Below, one piece after another: positions 10,962-20,914 of a stretch of 64,000 bases of DNA. Every line of letters starts with the position of its first letter. Position 1 is the stretch's first letter. This DNA comes from Aegilops tauschii subsp. strangulata. Taxonomy: Eukaryota > Streptophyta > Magnoliopsida > Poales > Poaceae. The notes under the pieces were generated by a model that worked only from the letters and a program-made list of their open reading frames with translations, searched no databases and was not told the origin of the DNA. Location: contig NC_053037.3 in the NCBI RefSeq assembly GCF_002575655.3, positions 148,005,207 through 148,069,206 on the forward strand. Direction: 5' to 3'. The position numbers and the translations under genes were made by a program.

Positions 10962-11564
10962 AAGGAGTTTAGCTTAGTTTAAATTTATGTTTTATGTTTA
11001 GTTATGCAAAACTATCTATGTTTATGTTTGAATGCATGCTACTTTCGGTTGAACCTGCTTTGTACTTGATCAAATTGAAGTTTACAACCTTAAGTTTAGG
11101 GGACCAACTAGAAAAGGCCAAAAATTGCTGGAGTATATATATATCCACTAAGGGTTTTAGTCCTTTAACTTTTTAAGGATCGCCTAGAGATGTCCTTATG
11201 ACTTGTTTATTTCAGTTCTTCACAATGTGAAGCTCTATATGTGCAACTATTTGCTGTATAGTTCAATTTCATCAATAATAGTTTCAACAATACCACTATG
11301 AATTACGATATTTGGTTGTTGTTAAGGATATTGCAGTTAACTTGCCTTTTCGTTTTTCAATTGTTGTTTAGCAACATGCATTGTACTGAATGACTAAATA
11401 TGCAATCCCAGGCTACATAGAAACAAGGAAGAGTGTTACCTTAATGTTCTGATGATATCTAGATATACATGTAATAAAATCTTATATAATGGGATGGATG
11501 GAATGTTGTACTACGTCATTTTTCAATTGTTGTTTAGCTTCTAATATTAACTTGGTGCTTTTAG
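10962..11564. other. AT-rich spacer between AP2-like and B3-like genes
   Basis: AT-rich, intron- or UTR-like sequence with several pyrimidine tracts. The phrase TTTTTCAATTGTTGTTTAGC occurs twice, near 11356 and 11519. No exon could be supported. Confidence 0.35.
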
Positions 11565-12010
11565 GTACATATATCATTGCCAAAGATCCACACTTCGACC
11601 CTTTCTGCGCATGGGGCAATGAGATATTCATGAACCAGCATCAAGTGAGGAAACTAATAAAGATTGTTACTAAAATGGGTCTAAAGATGTCAATCGAACT
11701 ATTTGTTTACACTTTATGCAAGACAACAGTGAACTGCAGGATGGTAAGTAAGAACCATGTAGCCTTCTTTTTACTGCCCGTAATGAGTTGTGTTAGATGA
11801 CAATATCTTAATCTTTTTTCTTTTGCAGTGGATCCTGAAGCAGTTTACTCAAGATTACCTCTCAAACTACATGATTGGCGGCCGACCATCACAAGGGGTT
11901 GGACTAGAGTCCTGCATGCCTTCTGCATCCAGGAGAGCACAATAGGGCCATTCCGCTTCACCTTGTTCAGCAATTGGAATGTTTGTCGCCTCTTTCTTTA
12001 CCATCTGTAA
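11565..12010 (+). pseudogene. B3-domain-like gene fragment with a frameshift
   Basis: Two exons are suggested: 11565-11743 (acceptor TTTTAG, donor GTAAGTA) and 11829-12010 (acceptor TTTTGCAG). The first reads YIIAKDPHFDPFCAWGNEIF and continues with a helical KLIKIVTKMGLK segment; the second begins WILKQFTQDYLSNYMIGG. The C-terminal part, in another frame, reads ITRGWTRVLHAF, CIQESTIGPFRFTLF and NVCRLFLYHL, which has the order of a B3 domain end (GW..F, then I/V G..FRF, then an F/V-rich strand). The two frames overlap around 11890-11930, so an internal deletion or frameshift has occurred. B3 domains bind DNA in plant transcription factors such as ARF, RAV and REM. This fragment lies 0.9 kb downstream of the AP2-like ORF on the same strand. 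The B3 assignment is from pattern only. Confidence 0.4.
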
Positions 12011-12821
12011 TAGTACAAGTATAGAACCCTGGTACATCATTCTTTATTTGGTGCTTCTGTAATTTTTAAACATATGTACCTGTGAATCGAATAATGCATT
12101 GGTTGTTTGAACCTGATGGATATGAATAAAGCTATAGCCTACTTTCAAGTTTAAATTAGGTACAATTTTAAATAGCAGCAATTAAATTAGGGAGAAATTA
12201 CGTTGTGTAGGTCATTACGGCACACAGGGTTGGTAAAACACAAAAGTTTGCGATATACACCATAATCCGAGACGGTTCACAGAGAGGAAATGTGTGCAAG
12301 CATGCACACAGTTACCGTTCGCAAAGCGTGTGTTATGTCAGACACTATCACATAGGGTGCGGGAAAACTAAATGTGTGTGATTGTCTACCTATCGTACAC
12401 TATTTATAATCATGAACTGTTTGTGATGTGCCAGGCATCGTAAATCTCCCGTGCCTGGAATCTGCCTAAAATCTGCCTGGAAAGCTCTCGTGCCTATAAT
12501 CTGCCTGGTTTTAGGCAGAACCACAAAACTCCGACTGCGATGGCAATGCGAGAACAAACGAGTACCAAGGATGAAGCGTTTGGGATATTCGAGATATCGG
12601 AAACGGTTATATGGGGACAACTGTATGCATCAAGGCTCCCTATCCCCGACGGTTTCTGGGTCATGTGGGAAGGACCCCCCTATCGCCCACATTCCCTTGG
12701 CGACGGTTCCAAATGCCGTCGCAGAAAGGGGTAAATAACCGTTTGTTTAGGACCGATGCGCACCAGTGTCCCCTGTTTTCTTTTGTTGTTGTTTTCGGTC
12801 AGATCTGTTGAGCCAGGCATC
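12011..12821. mobile_element. Transposon subterminal-like sequence
   Basis: No gene seen. The region has many short repeats around ACGGTT, GCAAACGGT and TGTGTGCAAG, typical of subterminal zones of large DNA transposons: GACGGTTCACAGAGAGG at 12273, GAACTGTTTGTGAT at 12415, GAAACGGTTATATGG at 12599 and GGCGACGGTTCC at 12698. At 12440-12520 the phrase ATCTGCCTGG is repeated. The shared GAACTGTTTGTGAT core links it to the 84-bp array at the left edge. I could not find a CACTA terminus or a target-site duplication, so limits are approximate. Confidence 0.4.
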
Positions 12822-13201
12822 ATGTCTTCTTCTTCCTCCAACAATGTGGAAGAGGATGCTTGGTTGATGAAGAGCCCGCGGAAGCCGTCAGAGGAGATGA
12901 GAGCAAGGAGGTTACCGTAGATCAGCCTCCAGTCTTGGAACAAGCACTGCCAGCCGAGGAGGAGGAGCAAGATATCATTAAACCTTACCTTACTCACCTA
13001 ACTCCCGCTGAGATTGAAGCTTTTCGCGTCATTGAAATAGTTCGCATACAAAATAAGTATCTCACCCGGGAGAATATTCTGCATCAAGAGCACATCACCC
13101 ACCTTCGGAGCGTCATTCGTCTATTGGAGAATTTCTTGATCCTTAAGGATAGGATCGCTTCATCACCACAATCATCTTCTTCACCACCAAAGGAGAATTG
13201 A
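12822..13201 (+). pseudogene. Short acidic/helical ORF of a Triticeae transposon, frameshifted
   Basis: The ATG at 12822 opens MSSSSSNNVEEDAW but this frame stops near 12918. The neighbouring frame from about 12860 to 13201 continues as VTVDQPPVLEQALPAEEEEQ, YLTHLTPAEIEAFRVIEI, then a probable coiled coil (IQNKYLTRENILHQEHITHL) and ends PPKEN. A single indel between 12860 and 12915 joins the frames into one protein of about 125 aa. Similar short ORFs followed by GGGTATGGGCACTCCCCTTGG are frequent in wheat repeats. It is most likely part of a non-autonomous element; its function is unknown. Confidence 0.4.
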
Positions 13202-14157
13202 GTATCGGGTATGGGCACTCCCCTTGGCTTCCGCCAAGCTTGGGGGAGGTGCCCCGGTATCGTATCATCCCACTATCTTTTTGCTTTTACTTATTTTAGT
13301 TTGATATTTTTGCTTTAGATGAATAAAAGTTAGTTCGATCCTTTCTTCCTTGAGAGTTTGCTTAGTGATCTATCCTTGTAATCGGGTGCAAGTTATATAA
13401 TAAAGTTTAGTTTGAGTTTTTGCTTTATTTACTTTCATGTTGCAAATAAAAGAAAGGAAATACATAAAAGAAAGGAAAGAAATAATGAAAAGGTCATATA
13501 CTAATCCTATGGTAGGTGATGACACCACATAAGGAAAAGTATAAGTAGAAAAACTTATTAGAGATTGACAAACATAGCATTAGTCAATGATGCAACTCAT
13601 GAAAGAATTAATAAGGGAAGAGAAGATTCACATACAAATACACTCTCCTAGAAATCTTTTTTGATTGTGAGCCCTCATCAAAATATTATATGCGAAAATT
13701 GTTGACGTTGGACAAGGAAGACAACTTAATGGTTTATGTTTGTTTATATTCACATAGAAGTCATATTGTCATAGATCCATTAACATGTGGTGATTGCCCC
13801 TATCTTTGCTAGCCAAAAATTCCGCACTAACACTAATAGGGAAAACCCTAGCAGTAGCACGGGTATTTTGCTTATCAGTAGCGCGGGAGGACGCGCTATT
13901 GATAAGGCGCTACAGCTATTCCTTAGCAGTAGCGCGTGCTACACGCGCTACTGCTAAGACATATAGCAGCAGCGTTTGTTTACCCCAGCGCTACTGCTAA
14001 TATAACTAGTAGTAGCGTGTTTACTCTCCATCGCTACTAGTATTCTTTTTCTCATTTTTTAATTTTTAGTGTATTTATAGGCCGTTATACAAATTTTGGT
14101 ACAATACCAATTATGAGGCTGTTATATCAATATGTCCATAACAGTGTGTCAAATGAA

Positions 14158-14291
14158 GGTGGATTAGGTTTAAGTGGAGCGAACATGTGGTGCATGTCAA
14201 AAGTATACTACTAATCCAAACTTGATCTAGTTCGGACTAGTAGTACTTTCGATGTGCACCACATGTTGCCTCCACTTGAATCTAATCCACC
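14158..14291. repeat. Long inverted repeat (about 58-bp arms) inside the CACTA element
   Basis: The left arm at about 14158-14216 (GGTGGATTAGG through ACTACTAATCC) is mirrored by 14234-14291 (GGACTAGTAGTAC through CTAATCCACC), with roughly 85-90% match and a loop of under 20 bases. It lies 245 bp beyond the stop of the minus-strand B3-like gene and would be in its 3' UTR. From 14290 to 14535 there is a tandem-like run of ACCACCAACACTAGCT and AATCATCATCATAG phrases. Confidence 0.8.
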
Positions 14292-14536
14292 AACACAAGC
14301 TATTTAGTCATCATAATATTCATTACCACCAACAGTAGCTATTTAATCATCATCATAGTCATTACCACCAACAGTACACATCATCATCTTCAAACTCATT
14401 CTAGCTAGCTAATCACCACCAAACACTAGCTGCGGTAGCTATCTAATCACCACCAACACTAGCTAATAATCATCATCATAGTCATTACCACCAACACTAG
14501 CTATTTAATCATCATAACTCATTTCTAGCTAGCTAA

Positions 14537-15763
14537 TCACTCCTGCTGCTCTCTCTCAGGTAAAATAACATAAAACATGTATAGCACTCCTGCTTCATCA
14601 AGTGGGAGCATGCAGATGAACCTGTCTCCTAATCGTGGGCTGCGCTTCTGATTGCTGCCCCCTAGTACTTCTCCGCGATCGTTCACAATTTTGCTCCAGT
14701 CTTTCACTATTAAGCATTCCTCTCCATTAGAAATCCTGTATGCACTAAAGTGCATTGTAGGATATCTTGGCCGTAAGCTAACAATTCTAATGGGACCTTT
14801 AGTCTTGATCCAATGAGGCACAACATTCATCGGGAGTCCCTGTTGACGAACATCGTATAGTAACATACTTAGCAATCAAGTTTAGCTTAAAAAATAATGT
14901 ATGCAAAAGATGCACTGAGGACAAATAGTAAAAATCTTACCATCTTTCCTAAATAGATGTTACCATAGTTTAGTACGAACACTATTGGTTGCATGTTTTG
15001 AGTACTAAGATTTTTAAGTCCAGAAAAATAATTTGTCTTGACAGTATGAAGATCCTCAAGCCATGAAACATAATGACCTATCTCCTCGCAGTTTAGTTCA
15101 GCCCCGGGACAGTGGACGGTCATGTCTACCAAGCACCGGACATGTTTGCTTGAATGTAAATAAGCTGTCAATAGAAATTAGTTGTGAACTATTTTTGAAT
15201 AAACAATATCGAAGACATAAATCTGGTTGAGAAACTCACATAATGGTATAACTGGAGGCGTCTGCACATCGACCCAGATGTCTCTATTACCTTCAATATC
15301 ATCTTCGGGACGAATATCAAAGGTGATAAACATATCAGGCTCAAATGCATAAGCCTTGCATAGTGCTTGCCAAGTTTTGCATTCAAAATAGGTGTAGGTG
15401 TCTGCGTTGTATAATTTTGTGTGGAAAGTATAACCATGCTCGGTCTTCAAGTTAACTCTCTTTACCTCCATAGTAGTTTGCATTGGACTGAAACCTATCT
15501 TATCCAAGACAAAAACTCTTGCATGGCAGGGGATACGCTAGTAGAATAGTTAAAAAAATAAATTATAAGTTGAAGCAAATGAAGCAGATGTCATGCTTAA
15601 TTACGAAAAAAGACTTGTCGTTGTGACTTACTGTATCCACTTCGAAGTTCTCATCCAGCTTGATGCTGAAGCGCCTATCATCATCTAGGAAGATTCTGTC
15701 GCATAGGCCGCGCTCGTCTTTGCAGTATTTGCAAATACCGAAATCCTTTTCGTGGTCAGACAT
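14537..15763 (-). CDS. B3-like DNA-binding protein carried by a CACTA element (four exons)
   Basis: Exons on the minus strand are 15763-15632, 15537-15240, 15164-14941 and 14839-14537. All introns have GT-AG borders (donors GTAAGT, GTGAGT, GTAAGA) and phases 0, 1 and 0 fit, giving an open protein of about 318 aa from MSDHEKDFGICKYCK to a TGA stop. The N-terminus has a Cys cluster (CKYCKDERGLC). Residues about 45-135 resemble a B3 domain (YTFHTKLYNADTYTYFECK, then ALCKAYAFEPDMFITFDI). Residues about 219-315 resemble a second one (PMNVVPHWIKTKGPI, HFSAYRISNGEECLIVKDW, RLGDRFICML). The middle (CPGAELNCEEIGHYVSWLED) is not recognised. B3 domains bind DNA, so the protein may be nuclear. The gene is wholly inside the element and shows no visible lesion. 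It could be the element's own subterminal-binding protein or a captured host gene. Confidence 0.7.
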
Positions 15764-16345
15764 TTCCTATGTTCATAGTTGAAACATTAATTGAAAATCG
15801 ATCGAAGGCAACTACCAAGATACTCAACACACAAATCCGGGGCACTCGATATTTCCTACATATTCTGGCACAAGTCATGCCAAAATTCACGGAAAAATCC
15901 GGCATGACCTTTGCTGAAATAGGACATATCGAGCGCCTGAAATTTGCCGGAACGGAAATGAATCAACACTCCGGCAAAACATAGGCCACTCAGAGGTGTA
16001 ACATGCAAACATGACCGACCACTTGGGCAAGCACATATCCTATTTGAGCAACACAAGATATACATTTCAAAATATCTTATAGGGCTCATATTGACATGAG
16101 CATTCAATAAGCAAAACCAAATCGTAAAATAAATATGTATTCAAATTAGCATGCATTCAATAAGCAAAAGTAAATCATCTCATGCGTCCGCACATGTCGA
16201 ATATTATCACTAATACATCGGGAATAGTATCATACATATAACATCACTAATACAACTAAAACCCTAGCACACGACAGGTATCAGTGCGGGCGGTGGACAC
16301 CCACAGAGAAGGAACCATCACAGGATCATAGCTCCAGTGAGATCC
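15764..16345. other. Upstream region of the B3-like gene
   Basis: AT-rich sequence with no clear TATA box at the expected distance from the minus-strand ATG at 15763. Small open frames on both strands (15769-15984, 15856-16107) have no recognisable features. Confidence 0.35.
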
Positions 16346-16670
16346 CTAGAGAACCTGCCAGGTATTGGAGAACCTGTGCTCCAACGCAAACAAGTAGCGA
16401 CGGACGTGCGCGTCCTCCTCACTGACACGGTGACGCACCACCTCCGGGGGGTCCTCGAGCCTCTGGACCGCCACTGGCCCACGCGACCGCCACCAAAGAA
16501 GGTTCGGGTCAACGACGGGCTGACTCCTCACCAACCCGCGGCCCCCGGTAGGTAGCACCTCCCAGTACTACCCCGGCGGAGCCTAGTGCTAGACATGGCC
16601 CATCTGGTGACGTAGGTGTCCTCCGCCGACTCGACGACGAGGATGCGGGATTGGCATCGTCGACGGCAAT
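16346..16670 (-). pseudogene. Broken ORF in the CACTA element, unknown family
   Basis: The minus-strand frame ending at 16346 reads PVVDPNLLWWRSRGPVAVQR, LEDPPEVVRHRVSEEDAHVR and RYLFALEHRFSNTWQVL, an ordered, charged segment that looks like real protein. Upstream, a different frame reads EDTYVTRWAMSSTRLRRG and CYLPGAAGW before a stop, so the two parts seem to be one ORF broken by a frameshift near 16535. I do not recognise the family. It lies upstream of the B3-like gene in the same orientation. Confidence 0.4.
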
Positions 16671-17520
16671 GCGGGAATAATTGCTTTAACTAAAAAAGTA
16701 AACTAGTTCTATTAATTTTTGTACTAAAAATAAAATAGTTGTATTAACTCAACTAGTTCAATTAAGCACTTACTATAAATAAAAATAAACTAGTTTTTAC
16801 TAAAAATAAACTAGTTCAACTAGTTATATTAATTTTCTTACTAATTCTATTAAACACTTACTAGAAAATAGTAAAAAAACTAGTTAGATGAACTCTAAAA
16901 TTTAACCCTAACTAATTTGATGAACTCAAAAATTTAATGAACCCTAACTAAATTGATGAACTCTAAAATTTAACCCTAACTAATTTGATGAACTCGAAAA
17001 TTTAATGAACCCTAACTAATTTGATGAACTCTAAAAATTAACCCTAACTAATTTGATGAACTCTAAAATTTAACCCTAACTAATTCGATGAACTCTAAAA
17101 CTAATTCTATTTAACAACTATTGCCATAATTAGCATCTAATTTGGTGAACCCTAACTAATTAGATGAACTCTGAAATTTAACCCTAAGAACCCTAGCTAG
17201 GCAGAGGTAGGGGAGCAGGAGGAGGAGGAGGGCGTGCTCACCTCGGGCGCTGGCGGTGTTAGGGAGAGGGGCATGCGGCGTCGAGGTCGGGGACGGGGTC
17301 GGGGTCGGGGCGGCGGGCGCACGCCGGAAGGCGGCGATGTAGGGGGGCGTCGGGGTCGGGGCGGCGTCGAGGTCGGGGTTGGGGTCGGGGGTGGCGTCGA
17401 GGGTGTGCGGAGAGCGACGGGTCGCGCGCGGCGGCCAACGGCGATGCAGGGTGGCGACAACGGAGGAGTAGGGATTTGGGGGAAGTGGCCATGGGGGAAG
17501 AACGAATCGCGCGGTTAAGT
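16671..17520. repeat. AT-rich minisatellite and adjoining GC-rich block
   Basis: From about 16890 to 17180 the phrase CTAATTTGATGAACTCTAAA alternates with ATTTAACCCTAA and ATTTAATGAACCCTAA, a roughly 32-bp repeat. From 17200 to 17510 composition flips to GC-rich with GGTCGGGGTCGGGGC repeats. Proline-rich frames on the minus strand of this block come from the repeat and are not called as genes. Confidence 0.7.
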
Positions 17521-18617
17521 AAAAAGTAGCAGAAGCGCGTTCCAGGAAGTGCGCTACTGCTACGATAGCTATAGCGCGTTTCTTAACAAGCGCTACTGCT
17601 ATTCCTTTCTCTTTTTTATTTGCTTTCCATTTAATTTTATTTTCGTTAGCAGTAGCGCCTTTCTTCATAAACGCGCTGCTACAAAACAAGTAGCGGTAGC
17701 GCTGTTTTTGTAAGCTCGCTACTACTATGTGTAGCCTATCGGCTTAGCACTGGGAATTTTAGTAGCAGCGCTTTTATGGCTAGACGCGCTACTCCTAGTT
17801 AGCACTAGCGTGCTTCTTTAACAAGCGCTACTGCTAAAGTTATGTGTATAAGGTTTTCCCTAGTAGTGTAAGTAGAGATACTATTTGTGCATCCAAAAAC
17901 CCTTAAACCCAAATCTTATTTTCAAGTGTCCACCATACCTACCTAGGGATTGAGCAATAAAAATTGCTTCTAAATGTGTGAGATCATTTAGTGTAAGAGA
18001 AAATTGAGTGTTGCACGAACTTGTGATGGTGAAGAATAAAAGCGACAGACTGCATAATAAAGGTCGCTATCACAAGGGGCAATGTAACGTGACGTTCTTT
18101 TGCACTAAGGGGTTGATCATACAAATAAATAAGCGAATGTCAACCCCTCTGCTTCCCTCTGCGAAGGGCCTATCTTTTACTTTTATGTATTTACTTTTAT
18201 GCAAAGAGTCAAAGGTTTCCTTCTATTCCTTTCTATTTTTCTCCTTTGGCAAGCATCATGTGGCGAGGAAAGATCTAGGCACATATGTCCAGTTGAATAT
18301 AGATAGCATGAGTTATTATTGTTGACATCACCCTTGAGGTGAATATGTTGGGAGGCGAAACTATAAGCCCCTATCTTTCTACATGTCTAGTTGAAACGTT
18401 TTGCTCATGTGTACGCGGTGAGTGTTAGCAATCATAGAAGACTATATGATGGTTGAGTATGTGGACTTGCCTAAAGGCTCCGATACATGACCCTTCCTGA
18501 AAAGATGATGAATTATAGTTGCAAAGTTGACTGATAACATAGTTTGTTGGTTTTTACTAGAGTTTTTGCTTTATACTTCGATTGTGTGATGAATTGTTAC
18601 TTATTCATGAGAAGTAT

Positions 18618-20060
18618 CACTACAAAAAAAATACACTTCCGTGATGATACATGTTTGTCACAGTAGGTCACGTTTTCTGTCATGCATGTACATCCATGAC
18701 AAGTTTATGACAAAATCAAGATAGTCATACCTGTGCTGTCGTAGAAGTGTTCCATGACATTACCAAAATTATCATCACGGAAGTGTCCACTTCCATGACG
18801 ATAAATCGCACGTCACAGAAGTGCTTTCGTCAAGGGTGACCGACACGTGGCATCCACCGTAACGGAACGCCGTTAAGCTATTGGGTCCGGTTTTGGATCC
18901 GATAACCCGTTAACATCCCGGACCAATGGGGATTTTCCACGTGTAAAATCATCATTAGCCGGAGGAAACACGTGTTGCCTCACCGTTGGGACATATGTCA
19001 TCCACTCATTGGATAGGAGGCGCCTATGATAGGTCGACACGTGGCACGGCCCAACTGTGGCCCATTCCGGTGAAAAAGGCCGGCCCTGTAAAAAAAGCAG
19101 GCCGGCCCATATAAGGCCTACTTGTGTCAGGTCCATTTAAGCCCACGACCCATACGAGATGTGCCAATTCGGCCCATCAACGGCCCGTTAAAGATTTGAC
19201 ACCATTGCAGCCCATCGTCAGTTTGAGCCCGTTAACAGCCCGCTATATATTTGGGCTCAATATCGGCCCGATGAGATTTTGGCCTGTTAAAGGCCCATTC
19301 AGTGCATGGGCCAATTTTCACGATGTACATCTTTTGGCCTTTTAGCGACCCATTTAAATGTTGCGCTAATTTCTGGCCCGGTGTGTCTTTCAGCCTATTG
19401 ACAGCCCATAAATAAGTTGGGCCATTTGTAGTCGGACCTGAGTTTCGGCCTTTTAGCGACCCATTTAGGTGTTGGGCCAATTTCCGGCCCAGTGTGTCTT
19501 TCAGCCTGGTGACGGCCCATATATCTGTTGGGCCATTTGTAGTCGGACCTGAGTTTTGGCCTTTTAGCGACCCATTTAAGTGTTGGGCCAATTATCAGCC
19601 CTGTGTGCCTTTCAGCCTGTTAACGGACCATAAATGAGTTGGGCCATTTGTAGTCGGACCTGAGTTTTGGCCTTTTAGCGACCCATGCCCTTCATGGTCC
19701 AATACCAGCCCGGTTTCTCTTTCGGCCTGCTAAAGGCCCACAACACAGTTGGGCCATTTACAATACGACCTGACTTTCGGCCTCTTAGCGGACCATGCTC
19801 TTCATGGTCCTGTATAGGCCCGTTGTCTCTTTCGGCCTGCTAAAGGCCCACAGTATAGTTGGGCCATATGTAGCCCGAACTTAGTAACAGCCTATGAATG
19901 GCCCGTGAAATTAACTGGGCCCACCTATTGCCCACTTCGATGTCAGCCTTTTAACGACCCGGGAGATAAGAGGGCCGACCATTAACTTTCGGCCTGGTAA
20001 CGGCCCATTAACTTAATGGGCCCACTAAAGTTCGTACATGTCTTTAGGCCAAATTAAATA
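18618..20060. mobile_element. One terminus and subterminal zone of a second CACTA element
   Basis: The sequence CACTACAAAAAAAATACAC at 18618 is a typical CACTA end. It is followed by subterminal repeats of the type TTCCGTGATGAT, TCATCACGGAAGTG and CTTCCATGACG up to about 18830 in both orientations. The opposite end was not found to the right, and with only one end a target duplication cannot be checked. Minus-strand exons at 20290-28042 may belong to this element. Confidence 0.75.
19330..19905. repeat. 111-bp tandem repeat rich in GGCCCA / TGGGCC
   Basis: The phrase TTTAGCGACC starts at 19341, 19452, 19563 and 19674, and a variant follows at about 19794, so three spacings are exactly 111 bp and the last is 120. 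Each unit contains several GGCCCA or TGGGCC hexamers; looser copies extend from 19130 to 20030. TGGGCY is known as the plant site II element bound by TCP factors, so a regulatory role is possible but not shown. Confidence 0.9.
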
Positions 20061-20289
20061 ATTTGATCCCATTACGACGAGCAATTATGCACGGGACCAA
20101 AACTGATCAAGCAAAGGTACGGCATACAGAGAAAAACGTTGCACATCCAGCATATATTATAGGAAATTACATCCACTGGGCAATCAAAGAGTGATGCCAG
20201 TGCAAATAAATGAACAGAACCTAACGATCTACAACGTCACAATCTGCAACCTCAGCACGGATGACGCCCATAAGCATGTGGGCAAGTTC
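20061..20289. other. Spacer or 3' UTR of minus-strand transposon gene
   Basis: Non-coding; lies downstream of the stop of the minus-strand exon ending at 20290. Confidence 0.35.
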
Positions 20290-20537
20290 TTACTGCTTTG
20301 CTACACTGTCTCTGAAAACATTGATCAGTTGTTGTGTTGCACGACTCTGCACCTCTGATTCCTCCACCATTTCCATCATTCCTTCAGCCATTAATTGGTT
20401 CACAAACATACATTTTTTCTGTTGCATTCGAGACAGAGGATACTGAACAGATTCAGATGGCGATTTTGGCAGGCTTGTATTATTGATAGTGGAGAGTGTC
20501 TCGATCACTGCATCATAACATAAATTAGGAGGGGAAC
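20290..20537 (-). CDS. Last exon of a transposon-associated gene (minus strand)
   Basis: The exon begins after an acceptor CTATTAG at 20538-20544 and reads SPPNLCYDAVIETLSTINNT, then YPLSRMQQKKCMFVNQLMAE and ends QQLINVFRDSVAKQ before TAA. The segment is helical and charged. Together with the exons at 25103-26360 and 27791-28042 it seems to form a multi-exon gene that runs right to left and is interrupted by the solo LTR and by a duplication. Such genes are common next to CACTA ends in Triticeae, but no catalytic transposase motif is visible in these exons, so a transposase call is not justified. Confidence 0.45.
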
Positions 20538-20914
20538 CTAATAGATTAATCATGAGTTATTGGCAAATTACCTGGCCTAGATTTATTGGAAAGAAACAAT
20601 GGGGTTGCCTTGCTGTTTTCAGAGTTTGTCTTCTTATCTTCAGCAGCCTGCACCAAATTAAGACACTAGCACTGCTATCATTGGCCAGGTCAGATAATAG
20701 GAAAGCAACATTGCCACAATGAACGTTTGGGCAACTAGCCAACACCAAATTAACACAATATGGCACAGCTATCATCAGCCAGGTAAGGTAATAGAAAAGC
20801 AACATTGACACAATGAATGAATGGGCAACCAGAGCAGCACTACATTTCAGTAATGTGCATGATATGAGATAGTACACTCATGCAGCTCAGTATGCAAAAC
20901 TACCAGGCAGTTTT
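20538..20914. other. Intron-like spacer
   Basis: AT-rich sequence with an internal repeat: the phrase AACACCAAATTAA / CACCAAATTAAGACA and the block GGCCAGGT(C/A)A(G)ATAATAG occur twice between 20640 and 20820, about 90 bp apart. The last 50 bases (20866-20914) belong to the first unit of the 830-bp duplication. Confidence 0.4.

Larger units (their letters stand above)
13831..17868. mobile_element. Complete CACTA (En/Spm-type) transposon, 4.0 kb
   Basis: The element starts CACTAATAGGGAAAACC and ends GGTTTTCCCTAGTAGTG, which are inverted repeats differing at one position. It is flanked by a 3-bp target duplication TAA (13828-13830 and 17869-17871), as expected for CACTA elements. Subterminal zones at 13850-14040 and 17520-17840 carry many inverted copies of AGCAGTAGCGCG, the presumed transposase-binding repeats. 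No transposase gene is visible, so it is non-autonomous. It carries a four-exon B3-like gene on the minus strand and a second broken ORF. Confidence 0.93.
12822..18617. mobile_element. Older transposon remnant split by a CACTA element
   Basis: Sequence 13202-13830 and 17872-18617 reads as one unit once the CACTA element and one TAA are removed (CCGCACTAA joined to GTAGAGATAC). It is AT-rich and non-coding apart from the short ORF at its left end. Pieces such as ATGAATAAAAGTTAGTT near 13319 are UTR-like. Right of the CACTA element nothing coding is seen; the frame at 18008-18325 has no family features. Its own termini were not found, so the class is undetermined. Confidence 0.45.

Noticed and set aside
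17156..17689. 177-codon proline-rich minus-strand frame in the CACTA element
   Set aside because: It comes from a GGTCGGGGTCGGGG-type repeat and runs into the subterminal repeats of the element.
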